Source of the DNA: Alphaproteobacteria bacterium
Lineage (GTDB): Bacteria > Pseudomonadota > Alphaproteobacteria > Sphingomonadales > SMXR01
Assembly: GCA_004356215.1 (NCBI GenBank)
Contig: SMXR01000059.1
Location: 1-6,476 of the forward strand
DNA length: 6,476 nucleotides
Direction: 5' to 3'
The position numbers and the translations under genes are program-made. Below the pieces are notes generated by a model. That model was given only the letters and a program-made list of their open reading frames with translations, was not told where the DNA came from and did no database searches. Each line of letters starts with the position of its first letter. The first letter of the stretch is position 1. Shown here piece after piece: positions 1 to 5,748 of this stretch.

Positions 1-1621
1 CCTCGGCGCGGCCATGGCGTCGCGGGAAAACCGCCATTTGAGTTTATCGTCGGGTATCACCATCGTCCCGGAAAAGTACGCGCCAATGACCAAAGCGTTT
101 TCCGGAATTATCTCGACCGCGGTGGCCACTGCGCTGACCTGGGCGTCGTATCAGTTTGTCGTCTTTGAATTGGAATCAGATGCGCTGGTCGGCAGCCTGT
201 TTCCGGTCTGGATGATAGAGCTGATCCTGCCCCTGTCATTTGCCCTGATAACCCTCAGGTTTATCTGGAATGCCGGCACCTGGAATGCCCGGGGGCTGGC
301 CGCCATGGGGGTCCCTTTGGCGTATGTTTTTGGATTTTTGCTGGAACCTTTTGCCGCCGACCTGGTGTGGCCGGCAATCGGTGTTCTGATGGCTGCGGCG
401 CTTTTGGGTTCGCCCATTTTTGTCGTTTTGGGCGGTGCCGCGCTGGTTTTGTTTTTTTCGGATTTCGTTCCCGCCGCCGCGATCCCGGTAGAGGCTTACC
501 GCATGGTCGTTTCGCCATCTATCCCGGCGATCCCGCTGTTTACGCTGGCCGGGTTTGTGTTGGCGGAAAGTAAAACGTCCGAGCGATTGGTGCGGCTGTT
601 CCGGGCATTATTTGGCTGGATGCCGGGCGGCCTGGTGGTCGCCACCACCCTTGTCTGTGCTTTTTTCTCAACCTTTACCGGGGCCTCAGGGGTCACCATT
701 CTGGCGCTCGGCGGCCTGTTGCTGCCGGTATTGTTGAAAAACGGTTTTTCGCCACGATTTTCCACCGGGCTGATAACCTCAACCGGCTCGATCGGGCTTT
801 TGTTTCCGCCCTCGCTTGCCATCATCCTTTATGGCGTCGTTGCCCATGTCCCGATCCCTGATTTGTTTGTCGCCGGCATTGTCCCTGGTATCATTATGGT
901 CTCGGCGGTTGCCGCCTATGGCATCTGGCAGGGGTGGGGCGGCAAAATCAAGCGCCAGGCCTTCAACGGCCGCGAAGCGCTGGCGGCAATGATTGAGGCC
1001 AAATGGGAAATCATGCTGCCGGTGGTGGTCCTGGTCGCCATTTTTGGGGGGTACACGTCCTTGATAGAGGCGGCGGCAATCACCGCGGTTTATGCGATTT
1101 TTACCGAAACCGTTATCCACCGCGATATTCATCCCATCCGTGACCTGCCCGGCATTCTGGTCAAATGCCTGGTGATGCTGGGCGGTATTTTTGTCATCCT
1201 CGGGGTTGCCATGGGCCTGACCAATTACATGGTTGATGCGATGATCCCGATGCAGGCTGCCACCTGGGTTGAGGCCAATGTCGAGAGTAAAATCGTATTT
1301 CTTCTGGCGCTGAATGTATTCTTGCTGGTGGTCGGCGCACTGATGGATATTTTTTCCGCCATCGTTGTTGTCGTGCCGCTGATTATTCCGATCTCGATGA
1401 TCTACGGTATCCACCCGCTTCACCTTGGCATGATCTTTCTGGTCAACCTGGAGCTGGGGTACCTGACGCCGCCGGTGGGAATGAACCTGTTCCTGGCTTC
1501 ATACCGGCTCGATAAGCCCTTGATGGAGGTTTATAAAAGCGTCATTCCCTTCCTTATTGTTCTGGCGCTGGTGGTGCTTTTGATTACCTATGTCCCGGGC
1601 TTGATCATTGGCGTGGATTAG
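1..1621 (+). CDS. TRAP transporter permease, DctQ-DctM fusion (5' truncated by window edge)
   Basis: Membrane permease of a tripartite ATP-independent periplasmic transporter, which imports organic acids or related solutes using an ion gradient and a periplasmic binding protein. The frame is open to the left edge. An ATG at 14 sits inside a DctQ-like stretch (LGAAMASRENRH, compare the G-A-x-A-x-R-x-x-x-H pattern of small permeases), so it is probably not the true start and roughly 80 residues are missing. Counting from that Met, residues 1-90 hold the last DctQ helices (about 28-52 and 66-86). From about 118 a DctM domain of normal length (about 420 residues) follows, with FTGASGVT (221-228), GSIGLLFPPS (258-267), the GALMDIFSAI helix (441-450) and GYLTPPVGMN (482-491). 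It ends at TAG 1619-1621. No binding-protein gene follows, so that gene must lie upstream or elsewhere. The substrate cannot be read from the permease. Family call firm; fusion call strong. Confidence 0.93.
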   Translation, partial: LGAAMASRENRHLSLSSGITIVPEKYAPMTKAFSGIISTAVATALTWASYQFVVFELESDALVGSLFPVWMIELILPLSFALITLRFIWNAGTWNARGLAAMGVPLAYVFGFLLEPFAADLVWPAIGVLMAAALLGSPIFVVLGGAALVLFFSDFVPAAAIPVEAYRMVVSPSIPAIPLFTLAGFVLAESKTSERLVRLFRALFGWMPGGLVVATTLVCAFFSTFTGASGVTILALGGLLLPVLLKNGFSPRFSTGLITSTGSIGLLFPPSLAIILYGVVAHVPIPDLFVAGIVPGIIMVSAVAAYGIWQGWGGKIKRQAFNGREALAAMIEAKWEIMLPVVVLVAIFGGYTSLIEAAAITAVYAIFTETVIHRDIHPIRDLPGILVKCLVMLGGIFVILGVAMGLTNYMVDAMIPMQAATWVEANVESKIVFLLALNVFLLVVGALMDIFSAIVVVVPLIIPISMIYGIHPLHLGMIFLVNLELGYLTPPVGMNLFLASYRLDKPLMEVYKSVIPFLIVLALVVLLITYVPGLIIGVD

Positions 1622-1680
1622 CCATTTCTTAAAGTTTTTCTGAAACTGTGGTAAATTACATCTCAAGATCGACAAACAGA

Positions 1681-1685
1681 GAGGA
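1681..1685 (+). promoter_or_regulatory. Ribosome binding site deciding the start at 1693
   Basis: GAGGA lies seven bases before the ATG at 1693, in a purine-rich run starting about 1678. It favours 1693 over the in-frame ATG at 1648, which lacks such a site and would put 15 polar residues before the signal peptide. Confidence 0.7.
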
Positions 1686-1692
1686 TTCCCCC

Positions 1693-2133
1693 ATGTCACC
1701 ATTAAAAATACTAATTCCCTGTACCGCTGCCTTACTTCTCACTAGCGCAGTCATTGCCCATGAAGAAGAAGCCACCGAAGACACGGCCGAAAATGCCGCT
1801 TTAAACCAGGATATTGCCGCCTGCGAAATGTGGGCCTATGAAACTGTTGGCCCCCCGCCCGCCGGCGAAGCACCAGAATCCAAGGAAGGCTCGGTTGTTA
1901 AAAGTACGGTTATCGGCGTTGGCGCTGGTGCTGCCGTTGGTGCCGTTGGTGGCGAAGTGGTGGCTGACAAAGCCGGCAAAGGGGCTGCCGTTGGCGCCAT
2001 TGCAGGTGGTCTCGCCGGGTATTTGAAAGGCAGTAAAAATAAAAAAGCTAAAGAAAAAGAAGCCGGGGCCATGGCCGATCAACAGGAAACCTTCGATAAT
2101 GCTGTCCTGACCTGCATGAATGCTAAAGGTTAA
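1693..2133 (+). CDS. Small exported glycine-zipper protein
   Basis: Predicted 146-residue periplasmic or outer-membrane-associated protein of unknown function. Residues 1-22 form a signal peptide (Lys5, hydrophobic core, V-I-A before His23). An acidic, Ala-rich stretch follows (23-50), then a Pro/Gly-rich linker (53-61). A glycine zipper spans about 74-111: GVGAGAAVGAVGG, a short D-K-A-G-K-G turn, then GAIAGGLAGYL. This resembles two small-residue helices of the Gly-zipper 2TM/YMGG type. A lysine-rich stretch (112-122) and a hydrophilic tail close the protein. Two cysteines in the mature part, Cys44 and Cys141, lie on either side of the zipper and could form a disulfide. Cys10 is within the signal peptide and has a poor lipobox, so a lipoprotein is unlikely. 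It begins 71 bases after the permease stop and may have its own promoter. Gly-zipper proteins are often envelope-stress or membrane-anchoring proteins; no precise role can be assigned. Confidence 0.85.
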   Translation: MSPLKILIPCTAALLLTSAVIAHEEEATEDTAENAALNQDIAACEMWAYETVGPPPAGEAPESKEGSVVKSTVIGVGAGAAVGAVGGEVVADKAGKGAAVGAIAGGLAGYLKGSKNKKAKEKEAGAMADQQETFDNAVLTCMNAKG

Positions 2134-2160
2134 GAGTAAAGTAACCAATAAGAGGGAGCC

Positions 2161-2283
2161 ATGTAATTTTTGACGAGTGGAATACGCTTTGTTGTATTAG
2201 GGTTGCTGGCGTTCACATTTTTATTGGCAAGCACCGGGGCGGGATGCACCTGCAATGATAAATCCCCAAAACAGGTGCGCTAG
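2161..2283 (+). pseudogene. Tiny signal-peptide/lipoprotein-like gene with a stop at codon 2
   Basis: A purine-rich ribosome site (GAGGGAG, 2152-2158) precedes an ATG at 2161, but codon 2 is TAA. The same frame then stays open for 38 codons to TAG at 2281-2283. It reads F-L-T-S-G-I-R, a hydrophobic core (VVLGLLAFTFLLA), S-T-G-A-G-C-T-C and a short charged tail ending K-Q-V-R. If codon 2 were a Lys or Gln codon (AAA or CAA, one base from TAA) this would be a 40-residue entericidin-sized exported peptide. The Cys is preceded by Gly-Ala-Gly, an imperfect lipobox. Alternatives: translation from TTG at 2170 (37 residues, about 14 bases from the ribosome site, which is long); a deliberate ATG-stop element; or a sequencing error. 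It follows the glycine-zipper gene by 27 bases, probably in one transcript. The ORF is seen directly; its status is inferred. Confidence 0.5.
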
Positions 2284-2289
2284 GGGTAA

Positions 2290-3483
2290 CTATTTCAGAT
2301 AATCCCGGGTCAGCGGCGCGCCGCCGGGTTTTTTGGCGAGCTGGATCTGGAACACCACGTGGCCGAGATGTCGGAAAGCAACCTCGGCGGTGGTCAGGTA
2401 AAAATCCCACATCCGGAAAAACCGTTCGTCATAAAGCTTGATGATTTTCTTTTTATGCTGGAAAGTGCGCTTGCGCCATTCCTTCAAAGTTTCGGCATAA
2501 TGCAGCCGCCATACCTCCAGATCAGTGATATAAAGCCCGGATTTTTCAATATAGGGCGCCAACTCTGAAAGCGCCGGGGTATAACCGCCCGGAAAGATAT
2601 ATTTCAGCGTCCACGGATCGGTGGCGCCCGGGCCATCGGCGCGGCCAATGGTATGAATAAGGGCAAGGCCGTCGTCATCCAGACACTCGTACACCTTCTT
2701 GAAAAACGTCTGGTAGTTACGCCGCCCGACGTGTTCAAACATCCCCACCGAGACGATGCGGTCAAAGGTTTCGCGAACCTCGCGGTAATCCTGCAAACGG
2801 TACTCCAGGCCGGGGCCCGCGTTGGCCTTTTTGGCCCGCTCCTTGGCAACTTTAAGCTGTTCCTCGCTTAGGGTAATGCCGGTAAGGTTTGCGCCGGATT
2901 TTTGGTGAAGCGCCAAGCCGAGCCCACCCCAGCCACAGCCGATGTCCAGAACGGTATGGCTTTTCTTCAGCAACAATTTTTTGGCAATCAGGGCTTTCTT
3001 GTTTTCCTGGGCCTGCTCAAGTGTATCGGTGGGTTTTTTGAAATAAGCACAGGAATATTGGCGGTCAGGATCCAGGAACAGGTCATAAAGATCGGTGGAA
3101 AGATCGTAATGGTGGGCGACGTTTTGCCGGGAGCGCCCGGTCGGGTTGATTTGACTGAGCCAGCCCTTGAAACGTGACCAGGGGTCGCCGCCCATCATAT
3201 GAAATGGGTTGTCCGGGCGCCATTCCATGTTTTTTGAAACCAGAAACATGAAATCATAAATGCCATGGTCACCTTCCGGTATCAGGCTGCCGTCCATATA
3301 GGCTTCGCCGGCCCTGAGATCGGGTTTTAACGCCACCCACCACGGCCTGAATTCTTTTGTCAGGCGAATGGTTGCAACCGGCCCATCGGTGCCGCCAAAG
3401 GTATGGCTGGCGCCTTCGGCATCGATTACGGTGAGGGTGCCGACGCGGATAAGCTTTTTGAAAAAGACCGATAATGGGAACAT
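2290..3483 (-). CDS. cfa: Cyclopropane-fatty-acyl-phospholipid synthase family methyltransferase
   Basis: SAM-dependent enzyme that adds a methylene across the double bond of unsaturated acyl chains in membrane phospholipids, acting at the cytoplasmic face of the inner membrane. The protein is 397 residues, close to E. coli Cfa (382). An N-terminal lipid-binding-type region covers about 1-110. The methyltransferase core begins near N121-V-A-H-H-Y-D and includes YSCAYF (Cys145), SAM motif VLDIGCGWGG (178-187), VGMFEHVG (Glu250), LIHTIG (His277) and LHYAETL (Tyr329). These match the Cys, Glu, His and Tyr that line the bicarbonate/active site in E. coli Cfa, so the enzyme looks intact. The start at 3483 is chosen over 3516 and 3510 because AAGGAG lies five bases upstream. 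It is convergent with the small genes to its left (six bases between stops) and divergent from the 44-residue ORF. Paralogues in this family can make other lipid modifications, so the exact product is inferred. Confidence 0.92.
   Translation of the reverse strand: MFPLSVFFKKLIRVGTLTVIDAEGASHTFGGTDGPVATIRLTKEFRPWWVALKPDLRAGEAYMDGSLIPEGDHGIYDFMFLVSKNMEWRPDNPFHMMGGDPWSRFKGWLSQINPTGRSRQNVAHHYDLSTDLYDLFLDPDRQYSCAYFKKPTDTLEQAQENKKALIAKKLLLKKSHTVLDIGCGWGGLGLALHQKSGANLTGITLSEEQLKVAKERAKKANAGPGLEYRLQDYREVRETFDRIVSVGMFEHVGRRNYQTFFKKVYECLDDDGLALIHTIGRADGPGATDPWTLKYIFPGGYTPALSELAPYIEKSGLYITDLEVWRLHYAETLKEWRKRTFQHKKKIIKLYDERFFRMWDFYLTTAEVAFRHLGHVVFQIQLAKKPGGAPLTRDYLK
2304..2334 (+). terminator. Candidate rho-independent terminator inside the 3' end of cfa
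   Basis: CCCGG (2304-2308) pairs with CCGGG (2324-2328). An inner C-G-G/C-C-G stem (2314-2316 with 2321-2323) closes on a four-base loop, with a five-base bulge on the left side. Six T residues follow directly (2329-2334). It sits 20 bases after the stop of the small plus-strand gene, in the right orientation to end the transcript carrying the glycine-zipper gene. The bases also encode the C-terminus of the convergent Cfa homologue, whose own strand has no T-run after the hairpin. Not tested by folding energy. Confidence 0.45.
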
Positions 3484-3488
3484 TTTCA

Positions 3489-3494
3489 CTCCTT
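3489..3494 (-). promoter_or_regulatory. Shine-Dalgarno of cfa, deciding the start
   Basis: On the minus strand AAGGAG is followed by TGAAA and then ATG (3483). The two upstream in-frame ATGs (3516, 3510) have no such site. The result is a 397-residue protein beginning MFPLSVFFKK. Confidence 0.8.
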
Positions 3495-3589
3495 GAATTC
3501 GGGCTGACATTGACATTTGGGGGCAGGATTCGCAAGCGTGAACTGGGGCGAGGCCTTGAATTCAGGGAAATCATCACGAAATAAGAAAA

Positions 3590-3724
3590 ATGGTTGAACT
3601 TCTAATTTTCGTCCTTGTACTTTACATCGCCTTCAAGGTGGTGTGGTGGCTGGTCAAGACAGTGGTTTTTATTGGCCTCTTTGCCCTGGTTGCTGGCTCG
3701 CTTTGGTTTTTAATCCTTTTTTAG
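3590..3724 (+). CDS. Hypothetical 44-residue hydrophobic membrane peptide
   Basis: ATG at 3590 opens 44 codons ending in TAG at 3722-3724. The peptide begins MVELLIFVLVLY. It has a first hydrophobic stretch (about 4-22, interrupted by Lys16 and containing Trp19-Trp20), Lys23, and a second (24-44) ending LWFLILF. Nearly everything outside the Met-Val-Glu start and the two lysines is apolar, as in small single-pass or hairpin membrane proteins. The only in-frame start after a stop at 3557-3559 is this ATG. The ribosome site is weak (AAGA just upstream), the main reason for doubt. It lies 106 bases from the divergent cfa start and converges on the CBS-domain gene, leaving 25 bases between stops. 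I recognise no family; function unknown. Confidence 0.5.
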   Translation: MVELLIFVLVLYIAFKVVWWLVKTVVFIGLFALVAGSLWFLILF

Positions 3725-3732
3725 AAATTATT

Positions 3733-3754
3733 CTTTGATTATCCTTTGATTATC
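3733..3754. repeat. Perfect 11-bp tandem duplication over the CBS gene stop codon
   Basis: CTTTGATTATC occurs twice in direct succession (3733-3743 and 3744-3754). The stop codon of the minus-strand CBS gene (3750-3752) lies in the second copy, and the first copy holds the same TTA. Losing either copy would therefore leave the protein unchanged. Looks like a slippage or replication duplication. Confidence 0.8.
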
Positions 3755-4181
3755 CCGTGGTGATGTAGGCCCTGAGCGCCTCGGCCTCATGTTCGGTTTC
3801 GGCAATGCGTTCCTTGACGGCATCGCCAATACTGATCATCCCAACCAGTTTTTTCCCTTCAACAACCGGCAGGTGGCGGAACCGGCCCTTGGTCATGACC
3901 TCCATGACTTGCTGGATTGAATGCGATGGTTTGCAGGTGACCACATCCTTGGTCATCAGGTCGGATACCGATTTTTTCAAGAGGTCGCCACCCTGATCGG
4001 GGAGCGCCCGGACGATGTCGCGCTCAGACAGTACCCCGGCGATCTTTCCCGCCCCGGCCATGACCAGCACAGCACCGATGTGCTTTTCTTTCATTATTTT
4101 CAGGGCATGCAGGATACTGTCATTGCCATCAACAGAAAAAATTTCCCCGCCCTTGGTTTTCAGGATATCGGCAACAGTCAT
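3750..4181 (-). CDS. Two-CBS-domain protein
   Basis: Cytoplasmic 143-residue protein made of a single tandem CBS pair (Bateman module), a fold that usually binds adenine nucleotides such as AMP, ATP or SAM and senses energy state. CBS1 spans about 8-60 with the motif GVLSERDIVRAL (49-60). CBS2 spans about 72-126 with TKGRFRHLPVVEG (97-109) and GMISIGDAVKERI (114-126). The final EAEALRAYI helix (132-140) is typical of alphaproteobacterial members. There is no fused enzyme or transporter, so it is probably a stand-alone regulator whose partner is unknown. The start at 4181 is preferred over 4202 because GGGAG lies about seven bases upstream and the 4202 ATG overlaps a good -10 candidate. The stop falls within an 11-bp tandem repeat. 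It is divergent from the GCS2-type ligase and could be co-regulated with it; no functional link is shown. Confidence 0.9.
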   Translation of the reverse strand: MTVADILKTKGGEIFSVDGNDSILHALKIMKEKHIGAVLVMAGAGKIAGVLSERDIVRALPDQGGDLLKKSVSDLMTKDVVTCKPSHSIQQVMEVMTKGRFRHLPVVEGKKLVGMISIGDAVKERIAETEHEAEALRAYITTG

Positions 4182-4200
4182 GTTATCTCTCCCAAAAGCC

Positions 4201-4230
4201 ATTATGCCCCAAACACCCCCTTAGAGGCAA
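4201..4230 (-). promoter_or_regulatory. Candidate sigma-70 promoter of the CBS gene
   Basis: On the minus strand TTGCCT (4225-4230) and CATAAT (4201-4206) are separated by 18 bases, matching consensus at four and five of six positions. Transcription would start near 4194, just upstream of the ribosome site for the 4181 ATG. Found by eye. Confidence 0.35.
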
Positions 4231-4234
4231 GTCG

Positions 4235-4247
4235 GCCAAAATTTGGC
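4235..4247. promoter_or_regulatory. Palindrome between divergent promoters, possible operator
   Basis: GCCAAA-A-TTTGGC is a perfect six-base inverted repeat around a single central base. It begins four bases upstream of the CBS-gene -35 candidate and ends 29 bases before the ligase -35 candidate. That is where a dimeric regulator could affect both genes. A chance occurrence is not excluded. Confidence 0.3.
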
Positions 4248-4276
4248 TTCCTTGTTAATTTTTTGAACTCCCACCC

Positions 4277-4304
4277 TTGACCCGCCTTTTCTTTGCTTTA
4301 AAAC
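4277..4304 (+). promoter_or_regulatory. Candidate promoter giving a leaderless ligase mRNA
   Basis: TTGACC (4277-4282, five of six to the -35 consensus) and TAAAAC (4299-4304, four of six to the -10) are 16 bases apart. A start eight bases after the -10 would fall on the A of the ATG at 4312. This fits the absence of any Shine-Dalgarno sequence before that ATG. Confidence 0.4.
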
Positions 4305-4311
4305 TTTCGCT

Positions 4312-5727
4312 ATGGGAGAAGAACTCGAAAAAACGGAATTCACCAAGGAAGACTTCCGCGAATTTGACCGGCGGTTGCGCGAAGAGGCCGACCTGCTGGA
4401 AGTATGGTTTTCCAAACACCGGTTTTCAGAAACCGGCGCCTCCGGGGGGTTTGAGTTGGAGGCCTGCCTGGTTGATGAGCATTTTCAACCAGCCCCGAAA
4501 AATCATGAATTCCTGAAAGCGCTCAACAACCCCTTTGTTGTTCACGAGCTGTCGCTTTTCAATATCGAATTTAATGGTAAGCCTGAAATGCTGCGCGGCA
4601 AGGCCCTGAGCCGGCTGCACAAGGGATTACAAAAAACCTGGGATGATGCCAGAAAAACCGCTGATGACATGGGTCTTAAAATTCTGATGATCGGGATTTT
4701 ACCGACCTTGAAAAACCGGGACCTGTGCCCGGAAAACATGTCGTTTGCAAAACGTTTCAAGGCCATCAACAAACAGATACTGTCCCTCAGGAAGGGCAAG
4801 CCGATCGAATTTAATCTCAAATTAAACGACGGCATCCATACCGTGCATACCGATGTCATGCTGGAGGCGGCGGCAACTTCGTTCCAGATTCACCTTAAGG
4901 TCAAACCACATAACGGCATCCGCTATTACAATGCTTCAAAAATGGCTTCCGCTGCATTGGTCGGGGTTGCCGCCAACTCACCGTATCTTTTTGGCAGGAA
5001 TCTCTGGGCAGAAACCCGAATTCCTCTTTTCGAGCGTGCGGTTTCGGTCGGCAAGTGGGATTATTGCGAACGAGTAACCTTTGGGGTGCGGTATATCGAA
5101 AATTCACTGTTCGGGGTATTCCAGGCCAACCGCCAGCGTTATCCGGTGTTGCTGCCGCGCCTGTTTGACGACCCGCCGCAAAAAATGCGCCACACCAAAC
5201 TGCACAACGGCACGATCTGGCGCTGGACCCGGCCAATTCTTGGTGAAGAGGCGGATGGCACCCCGCATCTCCGCATCGAACAAAGGGTAATTCCCGCCGG
5301 GCCGACGATTATTGACCAGATCGCCACCAGCGCCTTTTTCTTCGGGATGGTGGAAATGCTGGTCCAGGAAATGCCCGACCTGGTCTGGGATATTCCGTTC
5401 TATGAAGCGCGCGACAATTTTTACCAGGCGGCGCGTCATGGCCTTGATGCGCAAGTGGTCTGGAAGGAAGGTCATTATGTGCTCAAGGATTTAATTTTGG
5501 AGGTTTTGCTGCCGATGGCCAAAAAAGGCCTGCGCAAACTGGGTATCGATAAGGCCGATTGTGAAAATTATTTGGATATCATTGAAGCGCGGACCAAGAG
5601 CGGCCAGAACGGCGCCACCTGGCAGCGCGCCTATATGAAAAAGTGCGGCAATGATCTTGAGGCGCTGTGCGCCGCTTATTATGAAAACCAGGAAAAGGGC
5701 AATCCCGTCCATACCTGGCCGGTTTAA
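4312..5727 (+). CDS. GCS2-family glutamate-cysteine-ligase-like enzyme
   Basis: Predicted cytoplasmic ATP-dependent carboxylate-amine ligase of the GCS2 superfamily (glutamine-synthetase-like fold), 471 residues. Members join the gamma-carboxylate of glutamate, or a similar acid, to an amine such as cysteine. Visible motifs: GFELEACLVD (46-55, the metal/ATP-binding Glu pair), FNIEFN (83-88), MIGILPT (126-132), VMLEAAATSFQIHL (182-195), NSPYLFGRNLWAETRIPLFE (222-241) and LRIEQRVIPAGPTIID (320-335). It is longer than YbdK-type enzymes (about 370) and lacks the GTEHEKF signature of plant-type alphaproteobacterial GshA. It is therefore a separate subgroup, and a role in glutathione synthesis is not assured. 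The ATG at 4312 is the only possible start after an in-frame stop at 4264-4266, and it has no ribosome site. The next gene starts 14 bases after the stop and encodes an M14 amidohydrolase, suggesting one pathway. Superfamily call strong; substrate unknown. Confidence 0.87.
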   Translation: MGEELEKTEFTKEDFREFDRRLREEADLLEVWFSKHRFSETGASGGFELEACLVDEHFQPAPKNHEFLKALNNPFVVHELSLFNIEFNGKPEMLRGKALSRLHKGLQKTWDDARKTADDMGLKILMIGILPTLKNRDLCPENMSFAKRFKAINKQILSLRKGKPIEFNLKLNDGIHTVHTDVMLEAAATSFQIHLKVKPHNGIRYYNASKMASAALVGVAANSPYLFGRNLWAETRIPLFERAVSVGKWDYCERVTFGVRYIENSLFGVFQANRQRYPVLLPRLFDDPPQKMRHTKLHNGTIWRWTRPILGEEADGTPHLRIEQRVIPAGPTIIDQIATSAFFFGMVEMLVQEMPDLVWDIPFYEARDNFYQAARHGLDAQVVWKEGHYVLKDLILEVLLPMAKKGLRKLGIDKADCENYLDIIEARTKSGQNGATWQRAYMKKCGNDLEALCAAYYENQEKGNPVHTWPV

Positions 5728-5748
5728 ATGCTGAAAAATAAATGCTGA
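5725..5748 (+). repeat. Direct repeat TAAATGCTGA at the ligase/hydrolase junction
   Basis: The ten bases TAAATGCTGA occur at 5725-5734 and 5739-5748, a 14-base period. The first copy holds the ligase stop directly followed by an ATG, which opens a six-codon minigene (M-L-K-N-K-C, stop TGA 5746-5748). The second copy holds the hydrolase ATG (5742), itself preceded by an in-frame TAA. Confidence 0.85.

Noticed and set aside
779..1423. 214-codon open frame on the minus strand
   Set aside because: Entirely antisense to the conserved DctM domain; the product is rich in Asp, Asn, His, Arg and Gln with no domain pattern, as expected for a shadow of a hydrophobic membrane gene.
1632..1646. AGTTT-TTCTG-AAACT hairpin after the permease gene
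   Set aside because: A five-base AT-rich stem with no following T-run is too weak to be a terminator.
1629..1657. Possible promoter TTAAAG / TAAATT before the glycine-zipper gene
   Set aside because: Only three and four of six consensus matches; too weak to list, although a promoter in this spacer is plausible.
1648..1692. Upstream ATG for the glycine-zipper gene
   Set aside because: Adds 15 polar residues before a clear signal peptide and has no ribosome site; the ATG at 1693 has both.
1801..2148. 115-codon minus-strand frame rich in Phe and Gly
   Set aside because: Antisense to the glycine-zipper gene; its composition mirrors the Ala, Gly and Lys codons of that gene.
2246..2278. GCACCTG / CAGGTGC inverted repeat with a 19-base loop
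   Set aside because: Long loop, seven-base arms and no T-run on either strand; probably chance within the small ORF.
3484..3516. N-terminal extension of Cfa from ATG at 3516
   Set aside because: No ribosome site there, while a near-perfect one precedes the ATG at 3483.
3921..4280. 119-codon plus-strand frame over the CBS gene
   Set aside because: Antisense shadow; it also runs across the divergent promoter region and shows no recognisable domain.
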